Assembly: GCF_005503355.1 (NCBI RefSeq)
Contig: NZ_SCMK01000002.1
Span: 62,001 to 126,000, forward strand
DNA: 64,000 nt
Direction of reading: 5' to 3'
Origin: Sphingomonas sp. 1F27F7B
GTDB taxonomy: Bacteria > Pseudomonadota > Alphaproteobacteria > Sphingomonadales > Sphingomonadaceae
The translations under genes were made by a program, and so were the position numbers. The first letter of the stretch is position 1, and each line of letters begins with the position of its first letter. The notes below the pieces were generated by a model, which was given only the letters and a program-made list of their open reading frames with translations, was not told the DNA's origin and did not search any database. Of this stretch, positions 9,996 to 18,323 are shown one piece after another.

Positions 9996-10589
9996 TTATC
10001 CTCCCACGCGGCCCGCTAGGCAAGCGATGACATCACGGACCACCGCGCGCGTCTCCCCGATCGGCACGCCGGTGGGGATCACGAAATCGGCGCGCGCGCG
10101 CTTCTCCGAGTCGGGCAGCTGACGGGCGAGAATCGCTTCGAATCGCTCCGGGGTCATGCCGGGGCGGGCAAGCACGCGCTCGCGCTGCACCTCGGCGGGC
10201 GCTGAGACCACGGCAATCCTGTCGACATGGCGCCACCCGCCTGCCTCGAACAACAGGGGCACGTCGAGCACCACCAGCGGCGCATCGCGATTCGCCTGGA
10301 GAAACGCCTCCCGCTTCGTGGCCACGGCGGGGTGCAGGATCGCTTCCAGCCGGGCAAAGGCGGTGGGATCGGCCATCACGGCCTCGCGCAGCAGCGTGCG
10401 ATTCACGCCGAGCTCGCTGGTGGTATCCGGGAACGCCGCCTCGATCGCCGCGACCGCCGCGCCGTCCGGCCCCTGGAGCTTGTGGACTTCGACATCGGCA
10501 TCGAACACCGGCACGCCGCTTTCTGCGAACATCGCCGCCACGGTCGACTTGCCCATGCCGATCGACCCGGTGAGGCCCAAGGTGATCAT
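9996..10589 (-). CDS. coaE: Dephospho-CoA kinase
   Basis: Catalyses the last step of coenzyme A synthesis, phosphorylation of the ribose 3'-hydroxyl of dephospho-CoA. The P-loop GLTGSIGMGKST occupies residues 4-15, with a conserved DAD segment (FDADVEVHKL) near 30 and LDVPLLFEAGG near 108. The 197-residue length is normal. Its ATG overlaps the aroE stop as ATGA, so translation is coupled to aroE. Confidence 0.95.
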   Translation of the reverse strand: MITLGLTGSIGMGKSTVAAMFAESGVPVFDADVEVHKLQGPDGAAVAAIEAAFPDTTSELGVNRTLLREAVMADPTAFARLEAILHPAVATKREAFLQANRDAPLVVLDVPLLFEAGGWRHVDRIAVVSAPAEVQRERVLARPGMTPERFEAILARQLPDSEKRARADFVIPTGVPIGETRAVVRDVIACLAGRVGG

Positions 10590-11398
10590 GACGTCAACAG
10601 AAGCTCGCGCAGCTCCATGTCGCGGTCGCGCGGCGGCTCGGCGCCGAAGAACAGCTCAAAGGCGAGCGCAGCCTGGCCGACCAGCATCTCGAGCCCGTCC
10701 ACCGTGTCAAGCTCGCGGTCGCGCGCCTGGGCGAGCAGGCCGGTCTCGAGCGGCGCATAGACTGCGTCATAGACCACCGCGTCCTCAGGCAATGGCGACA
10801 GGTCAATCGCGAGCGGCGGCTGGCCCACCATGCCGAGCGGGCTGGCATTCACCAGCAGCGCTGCCGGCGGCAGCTTGGCAGCGAGCGGCAGCGCCTCGCC
10901 CTTGATCCCGAAGCCCGACAACAGCGCCGCGCCCTTCAGCACGTTGCGGTTGAGCAGGGTCACGCGCCCGATTCCGACCTTGGACAGCGCGAACAGGATC
11001 GCCCGCGCCGCGCCGCCAGCACCGATCACCACTGCATGCTTGCCGTCGAGGTCCAGGCCGGCGATCGGAGCATAGAAGCCGCCGGCATCGGTGTTGGTGC
11101 CGACCAGCGCGCCGTCCTCCGCCCGCACCACCGTGTTGATCGCGCCGATCGACTGGCGGATGCCACCGCGATCCTCGACGAACTCGAGCGCGGCCTGTTT
11201 GTGAGGCAGGGTGATGTTGCAGCCGCGCCAGTCGGGATCCGCCCGGCGCGATTCGAAATAGCCGGCCAGTTCCTCGGGCTTCACGTGCGCGCGGCGATAT
11301 TCGGCCGCGATGCCGAGCTGGGCCAGCCAGAAGCCATGGATCAGCGGCGACTTGGACTGGGCGATGGGGTCGCCGATCACTTCGGCATAGACTGTCAT
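10586..11398 (-). CDS. aroE: Shikimate dehydrogenase
   Basis: NADPH-dependent reduction of 3-dehydroshikimate to shikimate in aromatic amino acid synthesis; 270 residues. The substrate-binding N-terminus VIGDPIAQSKSPLIH, the catalytic lysine in NITLPHK, and the NADP Rossmann loop VIGAGGAARA are all present, with a C-terminal QAALAFELFFG segment. The start at 11398 forms an ATGA overlap with maf; a longer upstream reading frame exists only because maf is open in that frame too. Confidence 0.95.
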   Translation of the reverse strand: MTVYAEVIGDPIAQSKSPLIHGFWLAQLGIAAEYRRAHVKPEELAGYFESRRADPDWRGCNITLPHKQAALEFVEDRGGIRQSIGAINTVVRAEDGALVGTNTDAGGFYAPIAGLDLDGKHAVVIGAGGAARAILFALSKVGIGRVTLLNRNVLKGAALLSGFGIKGEALPLAAKLPPAALLVNASPLGMVGQPPLAIDLSPLPEDAVVYDAVYAPLETGLLAQARDRELDTVDGLEMLVGQAALAFELFFGAEPPRDRDMELRELLLTS

Positions 11399-11991
11399 GA
11401 CGTCAATATCCCCCGGATGCGCAGATAGTCGAGGATCGGCAGCAACGGCATGCCGAGGATGGTGAACTGGCTGCCCTCCGTCCGGTTGAACAGCTGGACG
11501 CCGGGCCCCTCGATCCGGAAACAGCCGACACAGCCGGCAATCGCCGGCCATTCGATGTCGAGATACTCCGCGATGAACGTCTCGGAGAGCGGGCGGACGT
11601 GCAGCCGCGCGCGATCGACATGGCGCCACACCGCGCGGCCGCCCTCGGCGATCACCGCGGCGCTGTAGATATCGTGGGTCCGGCCCGACATGCGGCGCAG
11701 ATGATCCGCCGCCTGCTCACGGCTCTCCGGCTTGTCGAGCAGCGATCCGTCCCCAAGCGCAACCAGCGAGTCGCCGCCCAGCACCAGCGCCGCCGGTACC
11801 AGGCCCGAGACCTTCAATGCCTTGAGTTCGGCCAGTGCATCGGCAAGATCGCGCGGGGATATGCCGCCGGCGATCAGCGATTCCTTCGCCGAAGCCTCGT
11901 CGACCTGCGCCGCCACGGCCGCATGCGGCACGCCGGCGGCATCGAGCATCGCCCGGCGCGAGGCGCTTTGCGAAGCGAGTACGAACTTCAT
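11395..11991 (-). CDS. Maf-like nucleoside triphosphate pyrophosphatase
   Basis: A 198-residue Maf/HAM1-like house-cleaning enzyme that hydrolyses non-canonical or modified nucleoside triphosphates. Family motifs are the N-terminal SQSASRR at 7-13, the metal-binding acidic residues in VLGGDSLVALG, and the ending FTILGMPLLPIL. The subfamily (YhdE- or YceF-like specificity) cannot be fixed without alignment. It overlaps ppsR upstream by four bases and aroE downstream by four. Confidence 0.9.
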   Translation of the reverse strand: MKFVLASQSASRRAMLDAAGVPHAAVAAQVDEASAKESLIAGGISPRDLADALAELKALKVSGLVPAALVLGGDSLVALGDGSLLDKPESREQAADHLRRMSGRTHDIYSAAVIAEGGRAVWRHVDRARLHVRPLSETFIAEYLDIEWPAIAGCVGCFRIEGPGVQLFNRTEGSQFTILGMPLLPILDYLRIRGILTS

Positions 11992-12809
11992 GGTTTTCCC
12001 TTTTCGAGCGTCCGCTCGTTGCAGAGCTGAATGATCGCCGCGGCAGTCTCCTCGATCGAGCGGCGCGTCACGTCGATTACCGGCCAGCCATTGTCGGCGA
12101 ACATCCGCCGCGCATAGGCGACTTCGCGCGACACCGAGTCCTGGTCGACATAGCTCGTCTCGGGCGCCTGGTTCAGCGAGAGCAGCCGGTTGCGGCGGAT
12201 CTGGATCAGCCGGTCGGCGCTGGTGGTGAGGCCGACGATCAGCGGATGCTTCAAGTCGAACAGCTCGGGCGGCGGCGGCGATTCGACCACGATCGGGATG
12301 TTCGCGGTCTTATAGCCGCGGTTCGCCAGATAGATCGATGTCGGCGTCTTGGACGAGCGGGAGACGCCGGCGAGGAGGATGTCGGCCTCCTCCCAATCCT
12401 CCGCGAGCAGCCCGTCGTCATGCGCGATCGTGAACTGGATCGCGTCGACGCGCGCGAAATAGGCGGCGTCCAGGGTATGCTGGCGGCCCGGCCGCGCCTT
12501 CGCTTCCTGGCCGAGCAGGTTGGAGAGCGCGTGGTTGACCGGATCGAGCGGCGCGATCGCCGGCAGTCCCATGGCCCGGCAACGGCTCTCCAGCGTGCGG
12601 CGGATCTCCGGGTTCACCAGCGTGTAGAGCACCAGCCCGGGATTCTGCGCGATCTCCTGCAGGATCCGTTCGAGATGCGGCTCGCTGCGCACCATCGGCC
12701 AGAAATGGCGCAGCGTCTCCACATCGTCATATTGGGCGAGTGCCGCCTTGGCGATGTTCTCCAGCGTCTCGCCGGTGGAATCGGAAAGGAGGTGGAGGTG
12801 GAGCCGCAT
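11988..12809 (-). CDS. Pyruvate-phosphate dikinase/PEP synthase regulatory kinase (DUF299)
   Basis: A 273-residue DUF299 protein, a bifunctional ADP-dependent kinase and Pi-dependent phosphorylase that switches pyruvate phosphate dikinase or PEP synthase off and on. The N-terminal LHLLSDSTGETLE and the P-loop GVSRSSKTPTSIYLA are both diagnostic. Which dikinase it targets is not shown here. It is the first gene of the leftward chain and is divergent from hemE, from which it is separated by the putative replication origin. A GGAGG element lies just upstream of its ATG. Confidence 0.92.
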   Translation of the reverse strand: MRLHLHLLSDSTGETLENIAKAALAQYDDVETLRHFWPMVRSEPHLERILQEIAQNPGLVLYTLVNPEIRRTLESRCRAMGLPAIAPLDPVNHALSNLLGQEAKARPGRQHTLDAAYFARVDAIQFTIAHDDGLLAEDWEEADILLAGVSRSSKTPTSIYLANRGYKTANIPIVVESPPPPELFDLKHPLIVGLTTSADRLIQIRRNRLLSLNQAPETSYVDQDSVSREVAYARRMFADNGWPVIDVTRRSIEETAAAIIQLCNERTLEKGKP

Positions 12810-13114
12810 TCAGGCCGTGGGTGAATCTGTGGAGAACATGGCGCACAGCCACTAGCGCAACCCGCCGCACGAACCAATCGGGTCAGTTCGATGACTCCCG
12901 CTGGTGATTCGTCCACATGCCCGTCCCCAGCTTGTGATTCCGATCCACAGCCTGTTGAAAACGGGGACAGTGCCGGCGAATCCGGAGACTCCCGAGAGGC
13001 TGCCGGAGTCAATCTGTTGGCAAGTTGCGGACGAATGCATAAGCCCCGGTTTTCACGCGCCAACAGACTCCAACAATTCCTAGATTCTCTTTTAATAGTT
13101 TTAGGACCGAGGCC
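12810..13114. other. Candidate chromosomal replication origin (oriC) between ppsR and hemE
   Basis: This 305-base non-coding gap separates divergent ppsR and hemE, the setting of the Caulobacter crescentus origin. It holds DnaA-box-like nonamers: TTCTCCACA on the minus strand (12828-12836, 8/9 to TTATCCACA), TCGTCCACA (12909-12917) and CGATCCACA (12941-12949), each of the last two preceded by a TGATTC direct repeat. An inverted repeat TCTGTTGGC/GCCAACAGA lies at 13013-13021 and 13059-13067. The tract 13081-13105 is strikingly AT-rich for this genome and could be the unwinding element. No perfect CtrA site (TTAA-N7-TTAA) was found. The assignment rests on synteny plus motifs. Confidence 0.6.
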
Positions 13115-14140
13115 CTGACCGCTCCCCGAACCAAGAAGCTGCTCGAGACGCTGAAAGGCGTTCGACAGGAGATTCCGCCCGTGTGGCTCATGCGCCAGGC
13201 CGGCCGCTACCTCCCCGAATATCGCGCGCTCCGAGCCGAGAAGGGCGGCTTCCTCGAACTGGCGCTCGACCCGTACGCCGCCGCCGAGATCACGCTCCAG
13301 CCGATCCGCCGCTTCGGCATGGACGGTGCGATCCTGTTCTCCGACATATTGATGGTGCCGATGGCGCTGGGCCAGAAACTCTGGTTCGAAGCCGGCGAGG
13401 GACCACGCCTGGCGCCGACGATGACGACCCGCCAGGTCCTGGATGCCCTTGAATCGCGTCCTGAGGCCCTGGAGCCCATATATGAGACCGTCCGGCAGGT
13501 ACGGGCCACCCTCGATCCCGGAGTGACCTTCCTGGGCTTCGCAGGCAGTCCCTGGACCGTCGCCACCTATATGATCGCCGGACAGGGGAGCCGCGAGCAG
13601 GCGGAGGCGCGCCGGCTCGCCCATGCGGATCCCGGACTCATGCAGGCGCTGGTCGATCGCATCGTCGATTGCACGATCGACTATCTGAAGGCGCAGATCG
13701 ATGCCGGCGTCGAGGCCGTGCAATTGTTCGACAGCTGGGCGGGCAGCCTCTCGCCCGAACAGTTCGAGCGCTGGGTGATCGCGCCGACTGCCCGGATCGC
13801 GGCCGCGGTGAAGGGCCGGGCGCCGGTGATCGGCTTCCCCAAGGGCGCCGGCGGCAAGCTTCCCGCCTATGCGCGCGAGACCGGGGTCGATGCGATCGGG
13901 CTCGACGAGACGGTCGATCCCGCCTGGGCCGACGCCGTGCTGCCCGGCGGGTTGCCGGTGCAGGGCAATCTCGATCCGCTGGCGTTGATCGCCGGAGGCG
14001 AGACGCTCGACCGCGCGATCGACCGGATCCTTTTGGCCTTTCCAAGCCGGCCGCATGTGTTCAATCTCGGCCACGGGATCCAGCAGGACACGCCGATTGC
14101 GCATGTCGAGCAGTTGCTGGCACGGATCAGGAGGCGCTGA
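13115..14140 (+). CDS. hemE: Uroporphyrinogen decarboxylase
   Basis: Converts uroporphyrinogen III to coproporphyrinogen III in heme synthesis. The signature PPVWLMRQAGRYLPEYR is present near the N-terminus, followed by the metal-free TIM-barrel motifs (FSDILMVPMALG, GFAGSPWTVATYM). A GTG at 13181 would cut the protein inside the signature. Reading upstream, no ATG, GTG or TTG occurs in frame near the expected N-terminus; the best start is a CTG at 13115 (giving MTAPRTKKLL), eight bases after an AGGA ribosome-binding site. That yields 341 residues, the normal family length. hemJ follows 25 bases downstream. Confidence 0.92.
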   Translation: MTAPRTKKLLETLKGVRQEIPPVWLMRQAGRYLPEYRALRAEKGGFLELALDPYAAAEITLQPIRRFGMDGAILFSDILMVPMALGQKLWFEAGEGPRLAPTMTTRQVLDALESRPEALEPIYETVRQVRATLDPGVTFLGFAGSPWTVATYMIAGQGSREQAEARRLAHADPGLMQALVDRIVDCTIDYLKAQIDAGVEAVQLFDSWAGSLSPEQFERWVIAPTARIAAAVKGRAPVIGFPKGAGGKLPAYARETGVDAIGLDETVDPAWADAVLPGGLPVQGNLDPLALIAGGETLDRAIDRILLAFPSRPHVFNLGHGIQQDTPIAHVEQLLARIRRR

Positions 14141-14165
14141 TGGCGGCCCGCGAGCGGAGGCGAGC

Positions 14166-14618
14166 ATGACTGGATTCCTGGGCGGCGCCTATCTCTGGGT
14201 CAAGGCGTTCCACATCATCTTCGTGATCTTCTGGATGGCCGGCCTGTTCCTGCTGCCGCGCTATCTCGTCCATCACCAGGAGGCGCTCGGCACGCCCGAA
14301 GCCGCGGCCTGGGCGAAGCGCGAGGTGCTGCTGCGCCGGATGATCCTCACGCCTTCGATCGTCGTCGTCTGGCTGCTCGGCCTGGCGCTCGCCGCCAATC
14401 TCGGGCTGTTCGAGGGCGGGTCCGGCCTGGGCTGGTTGCACGCCAAGCTACTGATCGTACTGCTGCTTTCCGGATTCCACGGGTGGGCGGTCGCCTATTC
14501 GAAGAAGCTCGCCAAGGGGCAGGGCGGCATCCCCGCGCGGCGGCTGCGCATGCTTGGCGAGTTGCCCGCGCTGGCGGTAATCCTGATCGTCATCCTCGCG
14601 GTCGTGAAGCCTTTCTGA
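14166..14618 (+). CDS. hemJ: HemJ protoporphyrinogen IX oxidase (CopD-like membrane protein)
   Basis: A 150-residue inner-membrane protein with four predicted transmembrane helices (about 9-32, 60-80, 91-110 and 130-148), the HemJ/UPF0093 type of protoporphyrinogen oxidase found where hemG and hemY are absent. The heme-ligand histidine (H16 in KAFHIIF) and the conserved lysine (K94 in LHAKLLIV) are present. A GGAGG ribosome-binding site at 14156-14160 precedes the ATG. Its place directly after hemE fits a heme-synthesis unit. Confidence 0.9.
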   Translation: MTGFLGGAYLWVKAFHIIFVIFWMAGLFLLPRYLVHHQEALGTPEAAAWAKREVLLRRMILTPSIVVVWLLGLALAANLGLFEGGSGLGWLHAKLLIVLLLSGFHGWAVAYSKKLAKGQGGIPARRLRMLGELPALAVILIVILAVVKPF

Positions 14619-14705
14619 CACTTTGCGTAACATAGTTGCGCAAGCTATCCGCCTCCCGCAAGATGAGGCTTGCCGCAAAAGCGCATCCCAGACCGCGGAG
14701 ACCGG

Positions 14706-14734
14706 TTGACTTGGGTCAGGGCCACACCTAATTC
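14706..14734 (+). promoter_or_regulatory. Sigma-70-type promoter of rho
   Basis: TTGACT at 14706-14711 and TAATTC at 14729-14734 are separated by 17 bases, a good housekeeping promoter. About 100 bases of leader follow before the rho start at 14846. The leader contains TGTGGCC (14740-14746), complementary to GGCCACA (14720-14726) within the promoter spacer. A long leader is consistent with the known autoregulation of rho in other bacteria, but nothing here proves it. Confidence 0.55.
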
Positions 14735-14845
14735 GGCGTTGTGGCCTGGGTCACCGGACCATCCCTCCTCCAAGCATCGTTATTCGCGCGCGACCGTACC
14801 GCCGACCGACGCTCTCCCCAAGCAATCCAGACACCCGGACTCCAA

Positions 14846-16102
<1,257 letters not shown>

Positions 16103-16143
16103 TCTCTGCCTTTCCCTTGCGGGGAAGGGATCGGAATCGGGTG

Positions 16144-16174
16144 AAGGCCTGGCGATATCGCCGGGCCTTTTCCA
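16144..16174 (+). terminator. Intrinsic terminator downstream of rho
   Basis: AAGGCCTGGCGA (16144-16155) pairs with TCGCCGGGCCTT (16158-16169) with one G-T wobble and a two-base turn, and is followed by TTCC at the end of a TTTT run. It is placed 42 bases after the rho stop. A second small stem (TCCCTT/AAGGGA) precedes it at 16113-16130. A closely similar unit recurs after parB. Confidence 0.75.
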
Positions 16175-16214
16175 TGTCGCCTGAACGTCATCGCTCCCGC
16201 GGAATACATGCATC

Positions 16215-16242
16215 TTGCATGCGGCTCCGGGCACGCTAGGGC
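16215..16242 (+). promoter_or_regulatory. Possible promoter of the TerC-family gene
   Basis: TTGCAT (16215-16220) and TAGGGC (16237-16242) are separated by 16 bases, and the ATG at 16249 begins six bases after the second hexamer. No Shine-Dalgarno sequence is visible, so the transcript could be leaderless. Weak evidence, pattern only. Confidence 0.3.
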
Positions 16243-16248
16243 TTAACC

Positions 16249-16950
16249 ATGCTCGACATGCTCCTTAGCGCCGCCGCAACGGGTCTCGGTTCTCCGGCCG
16301 ATATCTGGCAGCACATCCTGGCCGATTTCTCGAACCTGGGCGATCCGTCCGCGCTCGCTGCCTTCGGCTCTGTGCTGATGATCGACCTGGTGCTGGCGGG
16401 CGACAATGCGATCGTCGTCGGCGCGCTCGCCGCGGGCTTGCCGGCGGACCAGCGCAAGAAAGTGATCCTGATCGGTATCGGCGCGGCGCTCCTCCTGCGC
16501 ATCCTGTTCGCGCTGATCGTCAGCTGGCTGATGGGAATCGTCGGGCTGATCTTCGCGGGTGGGCTGTTGCTGCTCTGGGTGAGCTGGAAGTTCTGGCGCG
16601 AGATCCGCGAAGGCGGGCCGCATGCCGACGAAGTCGAATCGGGCCTGAAGCCGGCCAGGAGCTTCGCCGCCGCCGCCTGGGCAGTCGCGGTCGCCGATGT
16701 CTCGATGAGCCTCGACAATGTCCTCGCCGTTGCAGGCGCGGCGCGCCAGCATCCTGGTATCCTGGTCGTCGGCCTGCTGCTCTCGGTGGCGCTGATGGGT
16801 ATCGCTGCCAACCTGATCGCCAAGCTGATCAACCGCTATCCGTGGATCGCCTATCTCGGCCTCATCGTCATCGTCTTCGTCGCCTTCCGGATGATCTATG
16901 AGGGCTGGGTGGGGACGCATGAGACGCCGGGGATCGTCAGCTTCTTCTAA
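16249..16950 (+). CDS. TerC/YjbE-family integral membrane protein
   Basis: A 233-residue membrane protein of the TerC family (YjbE-type), proposed to export manganese or other metal ions. About seven hydrophobic segments are visible. The paired acidic motifs in membrane helices that define the family are present: LMIDLVLAGDNAIVV near 44-58 and VADVSMSLDNVLAVAGAA near 148-165. The length fits the short TerC proteins that lack CBS domains. It is monocistronic between the rho terminator and a strong convergent hairpin. The substrate metal is not determined by sequence. Confidence 0.85.
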   Translation: MLDMLLSAAATGLGSPADIWQHILADFSNLGDPSALAAFGSVLMIDLVLAGDNAIVVGALAAGLPADQRKKVILIGIGAALLLRILFALIVSWLMGIVGLIFAGGLLLLWVSWKFWREIREGGPHADEVESGLKPARSFAAAAWAVAVADVSMSLDNVLAVAGAARQHPGILVVGLLLSVALMGIAANLIAKLINRYPWIAYLGLIVIVFVAFRMIYEGWVGTHETPGIVSFF

Positions 16951-17072
16951 GGGGTTCGGGGGATCGGCCTCGATGTCGATGGCGTCCCCCTGACGGACCA
17001 GCCATGGCATGCTTGTCTGTTCGAGCCGCAGGAAGCATGGGTTCATTCGAGACGAGGGCAGGCACCTCCCCA

Positions 17073-17109
17073 ATGTGCCGAGGAAGACATGTAGCCTTCC
17101 TCAGCACAT
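17073..17109. terminator. Convergent hairpin between TerC and dienelactone hydrolase genes
   Basis: The arms at 17073-17086 and 17096-17109 are complementary at 13 of 14 positions (core GAGGAAG/CTTCCTC) with a nine-base loop. It sits 13 bases from the dienelactone hydrolase stop and 123 bases after the TerC stop, so it can terminate both transcripts. No U-run follows. Confidence 0.55.
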
Positions 17110-17122
17110 GTATTTCAAGTCG

Positions 17123-17824
17123 TTACCCCAGATTCTTCGCAAAGAACTCTGCTGTCCGGCCATCCGCCAGCTTGGCTGATTCGTCCGAGCGGCGCTTGCC
17201 GAAGGTGTCGGCAAAGCCGTGATCCTCGCCGGGATAGTCGAACAGCGTCACCTTGGGGTGATCGTCCAGCCCGGCGTGCATCGCCGCCTGTGTTTCCGGG
17301 CCGACGAAATGATCGGCCTGCGGGATGTGGAGAAGTACCGGGTGGGCGATGCCGTGCTTCTCGCCGAGCAGATTGTCGATGCCCACGCCGTAATAGCCGA
17401 CGCTTGCATCGCTGTCGGTGCGCGTCGCGGTCATGAATGCCAGGCGGCCGCCCAGGCAGAAGCCGACCACGCCGACCTTGCCGCCATCGCCGAGCAGCGC
17501 CCGGGCGCGCCTGATCGTTGCTTCGATGTCGCGGATGCCGGCGTCCTGGTTGAATTTGCCCATCAGTCCGAGCGCCTGCTGGAATTGTTCGGGCACGTCT
17601 GGATCGAGCTGGATGCCGGGCTCCAATCGCCAGAACAGGTCGGGTGCGAGGCTGAGATAGCCCTTGGCTGCCCAGTCGTCGCACTTCCGGCGGATGCCGG
17701 GGTTCACTCCGAAAATCTCCTGGATCACGATAATTGCAGCGCGCGGCGCGCCTTCGGGATGGGCGACATAGGCCTGGAAGCTGCCGCTCCCGTCGATCGT
17801 CTCGATGTTGATCATCTCGCTCAT
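17123..17824 (-). CDS. Dienelactone hydrolase family protein
   Basis: A 233-residue alpha/beta hydrolase of the dienelactone hydrolase family. The family triad is visible: nucleophile C123 in GFCLGG, D171 in PQADHF and H202 in EDHGF, with the conserved E36 in IQEIFG. Such enzymes open 4-carboxymethylenebutenolide in chlorocatechol degradation, but many homologues outside catabolic clusters act on other lactones or esters, and no aromatic-degradation genes are near. The gene begins in an ATGA overlap with a 71-codon frame of doubtful status. Confidence 0.88.
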   Translation of the reverse strand: MSEMINIETIDGSGSFQAYVAHPEGAPRAAIIVIQEIFGVNPGIRRKCDDWAAKGYLSLAPDLFWRLEPGIQLDPDVPEQFQQALGLMGKFNQDAGIRDIEATIRRARALLGDGGKVGVVGFCLGGRLAFMTATRTDSDASVGYYGVGIDNLLGEKHGIAHPVLLHIPQADHFVGPETQAAMHAGLDDHPKVTLFDYPGEDHGFADTFGKRRSDESAKLADGRTAEFFAKNLG

Positions 17825-18036
17825 GACAATGTCCTTCCGGCATGGCGCCGCTCGTGATCGAGCAGCCAGGATTTGGTCTTGGGTCCGTCAGTTCCCGGTC
17901 CACGTGGCATGAGCGGGGACGGCTCCCCGTCGAACCAGGCGTGCCCGGATCCGGATCGCGATCGGCACGGCTTCGTCGCCTTCGATCCGAACGGGGCGAT
18001 GGGCGTTGCGATCACGGCATGGTCGCGCGCATACAT
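17821..18036 (-). CDS. Hypothetical 71-residue protein (doubtful)
   Basis: A short open frame that ends in an ATGA overlap with the dienelactone hydrolase start, as a co-translated upstream gene would. The product is basic and rich in Arg, Gly, Pro and Ser, without membrane segment or domain I recognise. It lies antisense to nothing and fills the 259-base gap divergent from the DUF6489 gene. The overlap geometry argues for a real gene; the composition argues against it. Low confidence. Confidence 0.3.
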   Translation of the reverse strand: MYARDHAVIATPIAPFGSKATKPCRSRSGSGHAWFDGEPSPLMPRGPGTDGPKTKSWLLDHERRHAGRTLS

Positions 18037-18083
18037 GGATTCGAACTAGCAGCCGCAGTGCTGCCCGCGCAACGGAGACGGCC

Positions 18084-18323
18084 ATGAAGATCAATGTCGA
18101 GGTGGATTGCACCCCCGAGGAAGCGCGTCGCGCCATGGGGCTGCCGGACCTCGCCCCGGTGCACGAGCGCTATGTCGCGATGATGGTGGATGCGATCGAC
18201 AAGCAGGGTAGCCCCGAAGCGTTCAGGGCGATGCTGCAAAGCTGGGCGCCGATGAGCGAGGCCGGCATGGGCTTCTGGCGCGCGATGTTCGATGCCGGAA
18301 CCGGGGGCAAGACCGAGAAGTAA
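18084..18323 (+). CDS. DUF6489 family protein
   Basis: A 79-residue acidic protein starting MKINVEVDCTPEEARRAMGLPDL, which I recognise as the small sphingomonad/alphaproteobacterial DUF6489 family of unknown function. The predicted structure is a short strand followed by helices, with a conserved FRAMLQSWAPM segment. Its stop codon TAA overlaps the mnmE ATG by one base, so it is translated with mnmE and heads the mnmE-mnmG-rsmG-parA-parB run. The position suggests a link to tRNA modification or to the region's housekeeping; that is inference. Confidence 0.8.
   Translation: MKINVEVDCTPEEARRAMGLPDLAPVHERYVAMMVDAIDKQGSPEAFRAMLQSWAPMSEAGMGFWRAMFDAGTGGKTEK

Noticed and set aside
13091..13105. CtrA-type site (TTAA-N7-TTAA) in the candidate origin
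   Set aside because: TTTAATAGTTTTAGG contains only one TTAA half-site; the second half does not match at the required spacing.
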